DNA of 64,000 nt, from assembly GCA_017617415.1 (NCBI GenBank), contig JAFZWH010000063.1, forward strand, positions 23,278-87,277. The letters are read 5' to 3'. Source of the stretch: Victivallales bacterium (GTDB lineage Bacteria > Verrucomicrobiota > Lentisphaeria > Oligosphaerales > Oligosphaeraceae). Positions within the stretch are counted from its first letter, which is position 1; each line of letters opens with the position of its first letter. This document shows positions 17,110-26,558 of this stretch, piece by piece. The position numbers and the translations under genes were made by a program. Below the pieces are notes generated by a model, which did no database searches, was not told the DNA's origin, and saw nothing but the letters and a program-made list of their open reading frames with translations.

Positions 17110-17508
17110 TTAAGACATTTCCATACCATCAGCAGAGGCTCTCAAGTCATGAAACCCGTTATTCCCTATGGCTGGTTGCTTGAACGCCGTGTTAAAGAAC
17201 ACGAATGGCCGTTTGCGGAGTTCCATTCGGATGGCGGCTTCCGGCAAATTGGATATCACAAATGGTGATTTCCATTTTCTGAATTCGTCGTCCGACAACT
17301 GATACATGAGGCGTTCGGGAAAGCGATTGATGTTACGTTTGGCCGCCTGGTACAATGCACTTGTCGAAACTCCGTATAACTCCGCCAAATCACGGTCAAG
17401 AATGACCTGAGTGCCGCGAATTGTCAAGATCTGGTCCTGAATTTTGGAGATTGCCGCATTGTGCTCTTGGGGGACAAATATTTGTAATTTGTTGGCTGCT
17501 GGTTTCAT
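17110..17508 (-). pseudogene. truncated ORF6N domain gene
   Basis: About 132 residues from MKPAANKLQIFVPQ. The ORF6N core is clear (TQVILDRDLAELYGVSTSAL, RFPERLMYQLSDDE), but the frame leaves the family after LRKRPFVF, exactly where the conserved TEQGVAMLS should follow, and stops 30 residues later. The C-terminal half is missing. It lies upstream of the MntA/HepT pair in the same direction, 55 nt from MntA, and downstream of 199-bp repeat copy B. Confidence 0.7.
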
Positions 17509-17601
17509 CGCCTCCTCCAATTTTTGCAATCCACTGAAATCATCCTGCTCGTTTCTTCCAAGAAAGACGTGATGACATCGCATCTCGGCATTCTTATCCA
17601 A

Positions 17602-17800
17602 ATATAACCGCCCATGGGGGATTTGCCAGAATCTCATCTCTAAAAATATTAGATTTATCTTTTTTATATTCAAATATATAAATTCATATAAATTCCTGCG
17701 AAATCATAGTCAATGGATACCAACGTAGGTACAGGGAATAGAACCGCAGTTCATCGGTTAAGAGATAATGCCTCTAAACGCGGGGAATCGTCTCTTGGCA
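17602..17800. repeat. 199-bp direct repeat, copy B
   Basis: The second copy of the repeat at 15913-16111, in the same orientation. It precedes the truncated ORF6N gene. Differences are scattered substitutions, e.g. in the A/T-rich stretch around 17645-17700. Confidence 0.85.
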
Positions 17801-17840
17801 TTGTATTGTCGAAATTAACTTGCTGTCGCTCGTGAAAAGG

Positions 17841-17870
17841 GAGTTAATATTTACGATAGTGATTTAATTC
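17841..17870 (+). promoter_or_regulatory. conserved element upstream of pseudopilin gene 1
   Basis: GAGTTAATATTTACGATAGT followed by GATTTAATTC lies 197 bp before the start of the pseudopilin-like gene. A close relative (21995-22022) lies 200 bp before the second pseudopilin-like gene. Its conservation at equal distance suggests a regulatory site or a shared upstream duplication. Confidence 0.5.
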
Positions 17871-18037
17871 ACTTGGTCTTTAAGTCATTAGGATTTATTA
17901 CTATAATTAGGGTAACGACGGAAACAACAGTGGATGATTTCCAGTGCGTTTGTCGTTGGCTTTCTATGTTTCCAAGAATCCGCATTTTGTTTTTCCCGTA
18001 ATAATCCCCCTAACACAACCCAAGGAGTTTGATTCAA

Positions 18038-18760
<723 letters not shown>

Positions 18761-18777
18761 GATAATATGATCTGCCG

Positions 18778-18818
18778 ATCCGGCTGGGAGGGCTTTTGCT
18801 TCTCCCAGCCGGATTTAC
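18778..18818 (+). terminator. terminator of pseudopilin-like gene 1
   Basis: ATCCGGCTGGGAG (18778-18790) pairs perfectly with CTCCCAGCCGGAT (18802-18814) around an 11-nt loop, followed by a short T run. It lies 17 bp after the stop codon. Confidence 0.8.
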
Positions 18819-18828
18819 ACTGTCAAAA

Positions 18829-18954
18829 GAGACAGGCCGCCATTCCGGCTCCGCGAACCTGCTCTTCGCCGACGGCCATGCGCTCGCCGCCGACAAGCGC
18901 GAACTGCTTTCTGAAGTAAATCGGTACAAAAGAACCTCCCGGCATGCCACGTAG
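18829..18954 (+). pseudogene. C-terminal fragment of a pseudopilin-like gene
   Basis: A short open frame reads GRHSGSANLLFADGHALA and ends at TAG 18952-18954. The RHSG..N.LFADGH pattern is the standard C-terminal motif of pseudopilin-like proteins of this group (compare FGWRHNGK...MLDGHV in the intact neighbour). No N-terminal part is present, so this is the tail of a lost third copy. Confidence 0.6.
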
Positions 18955-19543
18955 CCTTTTGAGCCTTTTGCTGTCTGCCACGGCACTGCTTTGTGCCGCC
19001 GAGTGGTCCATAGAACTCAAGGACCTCCCCGACGACTACGGCTGCGGCTCGAAGAACATGATGCTCTACTGCCAAAAGGGCATTCCCAGCGTGGGTTGCT
19101 TTGTCGGGCACGCGAACCCCCTCACGCGCAACGACCGCGTGCTGATGCGCTTTGACCTTGGCGAATATTACCTTCTGGAACAACTTCCCGAAGTGAAGTC
19201 GGCGTGGCTGGAGTTCACTGTCCACTACCGCACCGCAAATGCCGACGGGCATCAGCTGATTGTCGAGCATCTGGACTACGAGCGCGAGGCATTCGCCAAG
19301 GAGGACCTGGCGGCCGACGAGGCGACGACGGTGGCGCAGGAGCCCATTGCGGAAAAGCGCTACCGGCTGGATGTCACCGCGGCAGTGAAGCACGACCTGG
19401 CGGCACGGCGTCTCCATGCGGCCTTCCGTTTCGCCGCGACCTGCGGAAACGCCGGAAACACCTCCGGGCAGCCCATCGGCTGTGAAATCCGCGTACCGGT
19501 CGAACACGCCGGAAACAACCCCAGGCTCGTGCTGGAATTCTGA
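18944..19543 (+). CDS. secreted DNRLRE-like carbohydrate-associated protein
   Basis: 199 residues: a signal peptide (LLSLLLSATALLCAA) followed by one beta-sandwich domain. The segments RVLMRFDLGEYY, VKSAWLEFTV, YRLDVTAAVKHDLAARRLHAAFRF and NNPRLVLEF fit the DNRLRE/CBM-like domain found on secreted polysaccharide-degrading enzymes. Here the domain stands alone. It lies between the pseudopilin-like gene and the DUF4838 gene, so a role in glycan binding at the cell surface is likely but inferred. Confidence 0.65.
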   Translation: MPRSLLSLLLSATALLCAAEWSIELKDLPDDYGCGSKNMMLYCQKGIPSVGCFVGHANPLTRNDRVLMRFDLGEYYLLEQLPEVKSAWLEFTVHYRTANADGHQLIVEHLDYEREAFAKEDLAADEATTVAQEPIAEKRYRLDVTAAVKHDLAARRLHAAFRFAATCGNAGNTSGQPIGCEIRVPVEHAGNNPRLVLEF

Positions 19544-19614
19544 AGCGCCTTCGGCCAACTTTCCCGCGGCATTTCGCTGCGGGCACCGGCCCCTCATTCC
19601 CTAATTACCCTATT

Positions 19615-21942
19615 ATGAAGTATTTCCTGGCCATTTTGGTGTTCTGCGCCATGTCGCTTCCTGCGGTGGTGCTTTTTGAAGAAGGGCGAGTTTGCTCCTC
19701 GATTGTGGTGGGGGAGGATGCCCCGGAACCTGTGCGTCGTGCTGCAAGTGAATTGGCGCTGTGGCTCGGGAAGGCCTCCGGCCTGGAATTCCGGATCGCA
19801 GACAAGCCAATCGATGGCCTTACGCCAATCTACCTGGGCGAAAGTGCTTTCGCACGGGCGAACGGCTTCGGCCGCGAGGCCCTGAAGCCCGACGGCTATC
19901 TGCTCAAGTCCACGGACGACTATCTGCTTATCGCGGGATGCGACTATCCGGGCGGACCGCTGCCGGGGTTCATCCACCCCCAACGGGTGGTGGAGACCTG
20001 GAGCGACGAATTGCAACTGGGCGCCTTCGGCGAGATGGGGACCATGAATGGCGTGGAGCGCTTCCTGGAGGAGTTCGCGGGGGTCCGCTGGTACATGACC
20101 GGCGAATTGGGCGCAGTCGTGCCGCATCTGGCGCGTTTGGAGGTCCCGACGCTGGAGAAGACGAACGCCCCCGAATTCGAGTACCGCTACGCCTGGCTCT
20201 GCAACTTCCCCGACTCCCCCAGGGACGCGCTGTGGTACCGCCGCGTGGGCTTCGGCGCCCCCGCCGCCGTCTGCATCAACCACAGTTACATGATAATGCA
20301 GAACCGCAAGGACGACCATCCGGAGTATTTTGCGCTGATTGACGGCAAACGAGACTTCGACCGCCGTTCCTGCATCGCGGGCGGTGGCGGATATTGCCTC
20401 ACGAACCCTGGCCTTCGGCAGGCATGGGTAGACTACATCTGCGACTATTTTGAGCGGAATCCCGAACAGACGCTCTTCCCGCTGTGCCCCAACGACGGCA
20501 TGATGAAGATCTGCGAGTGCCCCGACTGCCAAGCGCTCCTCTCGCCGGAACTGGGCGCGGGCGGAAAATTCTCCAACTATGTCTGGAGTTTCACCGGCGC
20601 GGTGGCGCGCAAGGTCGCCAGACGCTGTCCCGGCAAGCAGGTGGGCTGTTTTGCCTACGCGGACTATGTTGTTCCGCCCACCACGCCCGCCGAACTTTCG
20701 CCGAACATCGCCATCATGCTCTGCATCGAGCGACAGGGGCTGGCAAATCCAGAAGACAAGGCGCGGATGCTCTCGCGAATTGAGGACTGGAGCCGTCGGA
20801 CCGCGAACATCTACCTGTGGACCTATCCCATCTACGACTACTGGAAGCCCTGGCGCGGAACCCCGCGCTTCTACCCGCACCTGCTCAAGGAGAACTTTGG
20901 GTTCTTGCACGACCTGGGCAATGTGCGCGGGGAGTTCCTCGAATCCGAGTCCGGCTCCCCTGGCGACGACATCCCCAACAACCGCATCGGCTTCCCTGGC
21001 CTCTCCCACCTGACCGCGTACCTGACCGTGAAACTGCTCTGGGACTCCCAGTTGGACATCGATGCGCTCCTGGAGGAATACTACCGGCTCTTCTACGGTC
21101 CCGCCGCCGAACCCATGAAACGCTTCTGGCAGAAGGCCGAGGAACTCTTCATGACGCGACGTGGCGACCACCCGGTCAATGTCTTCAAGCCCGCCGACCT
21201 CCAGGAGTTCTATGGCCTGCTGGACGAGGCAGCCCAATTAGTCGCGCCGGAGTCCCCTGAGGCGCAACGCGTCGCGCTCATCCGCTCCGAGATGGAACCA
21301 TACACCAAGGCGCTCATGAACCTCGCCGACGCGCAGCGCCCGCTGACAGCCACACGGGTGCCACGGCTGACATTGGACCGCGACCTGTTCGACAGCCCCT
21401 GGCGACAGGCAGCCCGCCACAAACTCGTCGCCAAGGACGGCTCGCCCTCGCCCTTCGACACCATCCTCCTGGCCGCGGCGGACGACGAGGGCCTCGGACT
21501 CACCGTCATCTGCTTCGAGGACAACATGGAGCAACTCTCCGTCCGGGCGAAGAGCGCCGACGACGAAGTGTGGGAGGACGACTCCGTGGAGTTCTTCTTC
21601 GAGGGAATCGGCGACAACGACGACGTGGCGGGATGCCACTTCATCCTGACCGCAGGCGGCGTCCTCTGGGACTCCGCCTGGACGGGCCGCAAGTCCCCTG
21701 AGGAGGCGAAGTGGGAGTCCCATGCGCAGTGCGACGCCTGGCGGCTGGACGGACGGTGGGTCACGCAAATTAAGATTCCCTGGGGCGACCTTGGAGTCTC
21801 AGGCGACCCGAACGGAAGGCTGGTGGCGAATGTCTATCGCAACCGTGTCTGCGGTGGCACGCCGCGTCACGCGGCCTTCAACCCCACGATGACCGACCAG
21901 CACCGCCGCACCGATTTCTTCGGAGACCTTGAGGTCAAGTAG
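19615..21942 (+). CDS. secreted DUF4838 protein (putative glycoside hydrolase)
   Basis: 775 residues with a signal peptide (to about residue 17), an N-terminal alpha/beta domain like the GH67/GH20-associated fold (LPAVV...SSIVVGEDAPEPVRRAA, residues 20-110), a central DUF4838 barrel-type domain (about 150-560, with LFPLCPNDGMMKICECPDC) and a C-terminal CBM9-like domain (about 600-775, with SVEFFFEGIGDNDDVAGCHF). DUF4838 proteins are abundant in Lentisphaerota and Planctomycetes, and the conserved acidic residues suggest glycosidase activity on uronate-containing glycans. Activity is not proven. No good ribosome binding site is visible. Confidence 0.8.
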   Translation: MKYFLAILVFCAMSLPAVVLFEEGRVCSSIVVGEDAPEPVRRAASELALWLGKASGLEFRIADKPIDGLTPIYLGESAFARANGFGREALKPDGYLLKSTDDYLLIAGCDYPGGPLPGFIHPQRVVETWSDELQLGAFGEMGTMNGVERFLEEFAGVRWYMTGELGAVVPHLARLEVPTLEKTNAPEFEYRYAWLCNFPDSPRDALWYRRVGFGAPAAVCINHSYMIMQNRKDDHPEYFALIDGKRDFDRRSCIAGGGGYCLTNPGLRQAWVDYICDYFERNPEQTLFPLCPNDGMMKICECPDCQALLSPELGAGGKFSNYVWSFTGAVARKVARRCPGKQVGCFAYADYVVPPTTPAELSPNIAIMLCIERQGLANPEDKARMLSRIEDWSRRTANIYLWTYPIYDYWKPWRGTPRFYPHLLKENFGFLHDLGNVRGEFLESESGSPGDDIPNNRIGFPGLSHLTAYLTVKLLWDSQLDIDALLEEYYRLFYGPAAEPMKRFWQKAEELFMTRRGDHPVNVFKPADLQEFYGLLDEAAQLVAPESPEAQRVALIRSEMEPYTKALMNLADAQRPLTATRVPRLTLDRDLFDSPWRQAARHKLVAKDGSPSPFDTILLAAADDEGLGLTVICFEDNMEQLSVRAKSADDEVWEDDSVEFFFEGIGDNDDVAGCHFILTAGGVLWDSAWTGRKSPEEAKWESHAQCDAWRLDGRWVTQIKIPWGDLGVSGDPNGRLVANVYRNRVCGGTPRHAAFNPTMTDQHRRTDFFGDLEVK

Positions 21943-21994
21943 CATCGTTTGACACGGAGACACGAGAGACAATCCTTGTCAGCCCTAGAAAACA

Positions 21995-22022
21995 GAGTTA
22001 ACATTTGCGACAGTGATTAATC
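21995..22022 (+). promoter_or_regulatory. conserved element upstream of pseudopilin gene 2
   Basis: GAGTTAACATTTGCGACAGT followed by GATTAATC is the counterpart of the element at 17841-17870. It lies 200 bp before the second pseudopilin-like gene. Confidence 0.5.
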
Positions 22023-22194
22023 CCAGGCAGTCATGGATTGCCTGCAAACCATGACTATAAGAAGGCCAACGCCCCAATAGAGAAACCGGACTGCCGCGCT
22101 TCTTCCCCGGCGTTGCGAATGCGTTCGTAAGGCTTTTCCCATCGTCCCCATTGCAATAAAACCCACAACCAACATAACACAAGGAGGTTAGTAA

Positions 22195-22920
22195 ATGAAG
22201 AAATCCTTCACCCTGATTGAGCTTCTGGTCGTAATCGCCATCATCGCAATCCTGGCGGGGATGCTGCTACCCGCACTTTCCAAGGCACGCGCGAAGGCGC
22301 GCGATGTCTCCTGCTCCAACAATCTTCGACAACTGGCGCTCTCCTTCCTCAGCTATTCGGATGACAACAAGGGACGTCTGCCGCATCCGTACCCTTACGT
22401 AGCCACTCGGAACTGGACCCTGATTCTCTTCACGTCTGGCTACCTGACCGAGCCGTCCGCTTACCTCTGCCCGTCGGCCAGTCGAAGTGATCTGGAGCGC
22501 TATCGTCCGTCCGACTCTAGCGATGCATTTGGCAACAATCACTGTAGTTATGGGATGAACCTATATGTCGGGCTGGTCAGCGCAGCGAATCCTCTCACTT
22601 CGCCGAACATCTCCCATCCCAAATTCGCCAACCACGCTTCCGCCGTGATGCTGGCCGCCGACGCCAGCGACGAGATGCCCGCCAACGCCAACTTGTTTCT
22701 TCCCCAAGGCTTTGAAGACGGTTTTACCGGCGAGGGCAAGACCATCACAGCCGAACTGGATGTCGCCAATCCGCCGCAGCCAGGCTTCGGATGGCGTCAT
22801 GTCGGCAAGGCCTGCAATGTCGCACTGCTGGATGGTCATGTGAAGGCTTTCACCAAAATCTACCACCGCGGCGACCCGGATTTCGTCGTGCCATACTGCT
22901 ACAATCACACCGACAACTAA
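22195..22920 (+). CDS. DUF1559-type pseudopilin-like protein 2
   Basis: 241 residues, a close paralogue of the gene at 18038. It has the same prepilin leader ([20 protein letters not shown]), [21 protein letters not shown] and [26 protein letters not shown] at 22181-22187 fixes the start. The central region differs most between the two copies, as expected for a surface-exposed variable part. It sits between the DUF4838 and DUF6259 genes, so each secreted enzyme has a pseudopilin-like gene next to it. Confidence 0.88.
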   Translation: MKKSFTLIELLVVIAIIAILAGMLLPALSKARAKARDVSCSNNLRQLALSFLSYSDDNKGRLPHPYPYVATRNWTLILFTSGYLTEPSAYLCPSASRSDLERYRPSDSSDAFGNNHCSYGMNLYVGLVSAANPLTSPNISHPKFANHASAVMLAADASDEMPANANLFLPQGFEDGFTGEGKTITAELDVANPPQPGFGWRHVGKACNVALLDGHVKAFTKIYHRGDPDFVVPYCYNHTDN

Positions 22921-22942
22921 AGTACAACGAGTGGGCGAATCC

Positions 22943-22983
22943 ATCGCCGAGGTGCGGTTCCGCCGTGGTCCCGGCGATTTTTG
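22943..22983 (+). terminator. terminator of pseudopilin-like gene 2
   Basis: ATCGCCG (22943-22949) pairs with CGGCGAT (22972-22978), with an inner CGG/CCG stem, followed by TTTTT. It lies 22 bp after the stop codon. Confidence 0.7.
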
Positions 22984-23019
22984 CAGAACAAAAACCAATG
23001 TAGGTGGTTCTAAAAGTTG

Positions 23020-25344
23020 ATGACAATGGGGTGGTCAGGCAAAAGCCATTTGCTGCGTTTTCTGGCGGGCATCGTCTCCCTTTTTTCCTGTATTGCGGCT
23101 GCCGGCATGGTGAAAACCGCTCGCGTCGATGGATACCTGCTTCTTGAAAATGAATGGTCGTGCCTGATGTTGCGTGAGACGGATTTCACCCTGCATCAGA
23201 TGAGCAATCTTCAGACGGGATGCGAGTATGTTGCCGAACCGGGAGCGGGCCTTTACCGCCTTGTCCTACACACCCCTGGCGAGGCCCCGAATGTATGGTA
23301 TGAACTGCCACCTGGCGTTTGTTTTCAGGCGAATGACTTTCCGCAAAGGAGCGCCGAGCCTTTCGGCGACGGGGAGAGTGGCGGATGGGAATTGACCTTC
23401 GGCGGGGTGGATTGCACGGATGGTAACATCCAGGTCACAATCCGCATTTCCCTCACTGCCGATTCGCCACTTTTCCAATGGGACATTGGCATCGACAACC
23501 ATACGGACCAGGCGATACAGCATTTGGAGTTTCCCTGCCTTTCGGGGTTGGGCTGCACAGGCACGGAAGCCTGCGAGTCTCTGGCAGTGCCAATCTATTC
23601 TGGACAGAAGCGAACCAACATCCGCCACGAGGCGGCCGCGGCGCCCGGGCTGACAGAGTACCCTGGAAGCGGCATGAGCATACAGCTCCTGACCTACGAG
23701 GACGGCAATGGCAACGCATTGTATTTTGCCAGTCACGACGCGCTGAATTTCAGGAAGACCTTCGTCGCAGTTCCCAACGAATCACATAAATCTTTCAATA
23801 TTAGAACCATCCACTATCCAGCATCACCCTGCCGCCAGGCCTCCTGGCAGTTGCCGTATCCGATGATTGTCGGACCTTTTTCTGGCGACTGGTATGATGC
23901 CTGCAAGATGTATCGGTCATGGGCGACAGCCCAGCCACATTGGAGAACATCTCTAGCGGAACGGAAGGATGTGCCGACATGGCTAGCGGAAACTCCAGTT
24001 TGGTTCCAAGGCAACGAATGGACGGATACCGAGGAGGCGCTGCTCGCCTTTGCCGACAGAATTGTCGCCGCCCGGAAGGGGCTTGGCTTTCCCATCGCCT
24101 TCCACTGGTATCTCTGGCAGCACCATGTCACGCACGACTTCGCATATCCGGACTATCTGCCCGCGCGTCCCGGCTTTGCCGAAGCGGTGCGCAAGGTGCA
24201 GGACGCAGGGTGCAGGGTCATTCCGTATCTGAATATCCACCTCTGCGAAACCCAACTGCCCGTCTGGGGAGAGCGGGGCTTGTCTCAGGCCGCCAAGCGC
24301 AATTGCCGCAATGAGTTGTACCGTTGCTACGGGGTCTGCGATGACCGCAGCCGAAAGGATGACGCGACGGCGCCCGTTGACGTCTTTCGTGGCGAGGTCA
24401 AAGGACGGGACATGGTACCCATGTGCCCCGGCGAACCCATGTGGCAGGAGGTGATTCTCGAACAGGCGCGTGGAGTGCTGAAGGACTACAACCCTGACGC
24501 ACTCTACTGGGACGAGACGTTCTGCTACGCAGGGCTGTGTTATGCCGACAATCACCGTCACTCCTGGATTGGCGGCTCCGCCCATGCCGACGGCATCGCC
24601 GAAATCCATCGGCGCACTTCAGGTCTCCGCCCAGATGATTTCATGACCGTAGGTGAAAATCTCGGAGAATGCTACATCAATGTTTGCCCGGCATTGCTGA
24701 ATGGCCATTCCGACGGACGCGGGGATTCCCTGCCCATCTTCCAGACGGTGTTCGCAGACAGAGTGGCCGAGATTGGGTTGTTTGTCAAACCCGGCGAACT
24801 GCGGGACCGCGAGACATTTGTCTCGAAACTTGCCTTCTGCCTGCTTCGCGGACGCATCCTCGGGTGGTTCAATTCCGACCAGGGTCTCCTTGACATCGTT
24901 CAGCCGGAGTTTTCCTGGCAACTCGAAATGCTTCGGCAATACTGCGACATCCGGCTGACCGGGCTGCCCTGGCTCTATGCAGGAGAGATGCTGCGGAAGC
25001 CAGACATGTCCAACATGCCGATGGTCATCCGAACCTGGAATCCCTGGGGCACAAACCGCGATGTGGAGTTTGCCTTCCCCGCCGTGGAGGCAGCCTGCTA
25101 TCGGTCAGCCGACGGAAGGCTCGGCATCATCCTTGCCAATCTCACCTCCGAAGATCAAATGGCTTCATTCCCCTGGAATTTCAAGGACTGGGGACACGCC
25201 CTCGGAGCGCGCGTTCTCCGAAGCGAATACCGCGATGGAACCTGGAGCAGCCCAGAAGAACTGACACTTGCCGATGCCATGGCTGTGGAGTTGAAACCGT
25301 TCCAGGTGGTTATCGTTGCCTTCAATGCAAAGTCTCCCCTTTAG
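23020..25344 (+). CDS. secreted DUF6259 protein (glycoside-hydrolase-like)
   Basis: 774 residues. A signal peptide or anchor (LLRFLAGIVSLFSCIAAAG), an N-terminal beta-sandwich (about 30-290) and a TIM-barrel-like catalytic region (about 310-640) with AFHWYLWQHH, VIPYLNIH and DALYWDETFCY are followed by a C-terminal beta domain. The layout and the Asp/Glu in YWDETF are those of DUF6259 proteins, which resemble GH36/GH31-type retaining glycosidases. The substrate is unknown. The start ATG at 23020 is chosen, with AGGTGG at 23002-23007 upstream; TTG 23017 is an alternative. It is probably the first gene of the forward catabolic run ending in the AraC gene. Confidence 0.75.
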   Translation: MTMGWSGKSHLLRFLAGIVSLFSCIAAAGMVKTARVDGYLLLENEWSCLMLRETDFTLHQMSNLQTGCEYVAEPGAGLYRLVLHTPGEAPNVWYELPPGVCFQANDFPQRSAEPFGDGESGGWELTFGGVDCTDGNIQVTIRISLTADSPLFQWDIGIDNHTDQAIQHLEFPCLSGLGCTGTEACESLAVPIYSGQKRTNIRHEAAAAPGLTEYPGSGMSIQLLTYEDGNGNALYFASHDALNFRKTFVAVPNESHKSFNIRTIHYPASPCRQASWQLPYPMIVGPFSGDWYDACKMYRSWATAQPHWRTSLAERKDVPTWLAETPVWFQGNEWTDTEEALLAFADRIVAARKGLGFPIAFHWYLWQHHVTHDFAYPDYLPARPGFAEAVRKVQDAGCRVIPYLNIHLCETQLPVWGERGLSQAAKRNCRNELYRCYGVCDDRSRKDDATAPVDVFRGEVKGRDMVPMCPGEPMWQEVILEQARGVLKDYNPDALYWDETFCYAGLCYADNHRHSWIGGSAHADGIAEIHRRTSGLRPDDFMTVGENLGECYINVCPALLNGHSDGRGDSLPIFQTVFADRVAEIGLFVKPGELRDRETFVSKLAFCLLRGRILGWFNSDQGLLDIVQPEFSWQLEMLRQYCDIRLTGLPWLYAGEMLRKPDMSNMPMVIRTWNPWGTNRDVEFAFPAVEAACYRSADGRLGIILANLTSEDQMASFPWNFKDWGHALGARVLRSEYRDGTWSSPEELTLADAMAVELKPFQVVIVAFNAKSPL

Positions 25345-25365
25345 TGACTTTTCCTGAAACCGCCC

Positions 25366-26508
25366 ATGAACGATTTGACAAACCAGTGGCATTTAGGCGG
25401 GATGGTGGCCCAAGGAACTTCCGAACGGAATATCCAGTCGTTCACCTGCTGCGCCACGCATGGCGTCGTCGGCTGGCGGGTGTGGTACTCTGTATATGAC
25501 CAAGCCGAGACCTCTTTCGGCTTCGGCTATCTGGACTATACGGACGAGTTTCGGCTGCTCCACGACACGCCGATGCGGATTGCCACGCAGCCTGCCGCCG
25601 AGGGCCTGAATATCCTCGGAGTTCCGACGGACTGGAATCTCATCCAGCCTGTCCATCTTCGGCTCAAGGACGGCCGCGAACGGCTCTACTTCTGGGCCTT
25701 CGGCGATGGGGGCGTCCAGCGTTATCTCGCGGCGGACAGCAACGACGGCATCAATTTCATCGTGGAGGACTGGCATTGCCCCGTGCTCTATCATCCCAAC
25801 GACCGCGCCATTTCCCAGGAGGCCCTTCGGGAGTGCGGTTTGTCTATCTATTGCCACAATGGACACCAGCCGCAGGATCCCTCGGAACCTTCGGCGACGC
25901 CGGAGATGCTGATGAATGACGCGACCAATGTCTATCTCCTGCCTGACGGCACCTTCGAACTGTATTCGGCGGAGGTCGTCCAACTGCCGCCCGACGCCCC
26001 GCTTCCACGCCAGAAGGACCTGCTGGTCCGGCAAATCCAACGCCGCGTCAGCGCCGATGGTGTCCATTGGAGTGCGCCGCAGCACATCCTCTCAAGGACC
26101 ACGAACGACCCGTATGACCTCCAATTCTACTACCTCTCCGTCACCCACACGCCTCTGGACCGCATCGGCATTCTCGGGCATTACCGCTCGGACTCCGGCA
26201 CGATGGACCTGGAGTTCTGCCGTTCGCAGGACGGTGTCCATTGGGAACGCGAGGGCAGGCCTGGCTTTCCACGGGAAAAAGGCGTCGAGATGCTCTTTGC
26301 GCCCCACAACCTGGTATGCGTCGGAGGGCTGTACTACCTTTTCTATTCCGGCAGCCACCTGAATCACCACGGAGTCTCCAGCCCAGACGCGCCCGAGACA
26401 CCATCCACCTGGATTGGAGCGGCGACCATCCCCGTCAGCGCATTCAATGACCTTTCACCAAAAGACGCTTTGCATGATTCGGGAGCCTTTTCTCAAAAAC
26501 TCTCTTAA
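25366..26508 (+). CDS. GH43/GH32-like five-bladed beta-propeller protein
   Basis: 380 residues without a signal peptide, so probably cytoplasmic. Repeated beta-propeller patterns are visible: SNDGINFIVEDW, SADGVHWSAPQ and SQDGVHWEREGRPGF, with LYYLFYSG at the end, as in glycosidase families 43/32 and related phosphorylases of family 130. The typical catalytic Asp near the N-terminus cannot be assigned with confidence. It lies 21 nt after the DUF6259 gene, consistent with one operon and with hydrolysis of an imported oligosaccharide. Confidence 0.6.
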   Translation: MNDLTNQWHLGGMVAQGTSERNIQSFTCCATHGVVGWRVWYSVYDQAETSFGFGYLDYTDEFRLLHDTPMRIATQPAAEGLNILGVPTDWNLIQPVHLRLKDGRERLYFWAFGDGGVQRYLAADSNDGINFIVEDWHCPVLYHPNDRAISQEALRECGLSIYCHNGHQPQDPSEPSATPEMLMNDATNVYLLPDGTFELYSAEVVQLPPDAPLPRQKDLLVRQIQRRVSADGVHWSAPQHILSRTTNDPYDLQFYYLSVTHTPLDRIGILGHYRSDSGTMDLEFCRSQDGVHWEREGRPGFPREKGVEMLFAPHNLVCVGGLYYLFYSGSHLNHHGVSSPDAPETPSTWIGAATIPVSAFNDLSPKDALHDSGAFSQKLS

Positions 26509-26558
26509 GAGCCATTGAGAATTATCCTGCTTTGCTGTATTAAAAATTGTTTACTTCA

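Noticed and set aside
14889..17800. Insertion sequence or integron
   Set aside because: No transposase, integrase or terminal inverted repeats were seen; only the 199-bp direct repeats.
19594..21237. 547-codon reverse frame
   Set aside because: Antisense to the DUF4838 gene, which has a signal peptide and domain signatures; the reverse frame has none.
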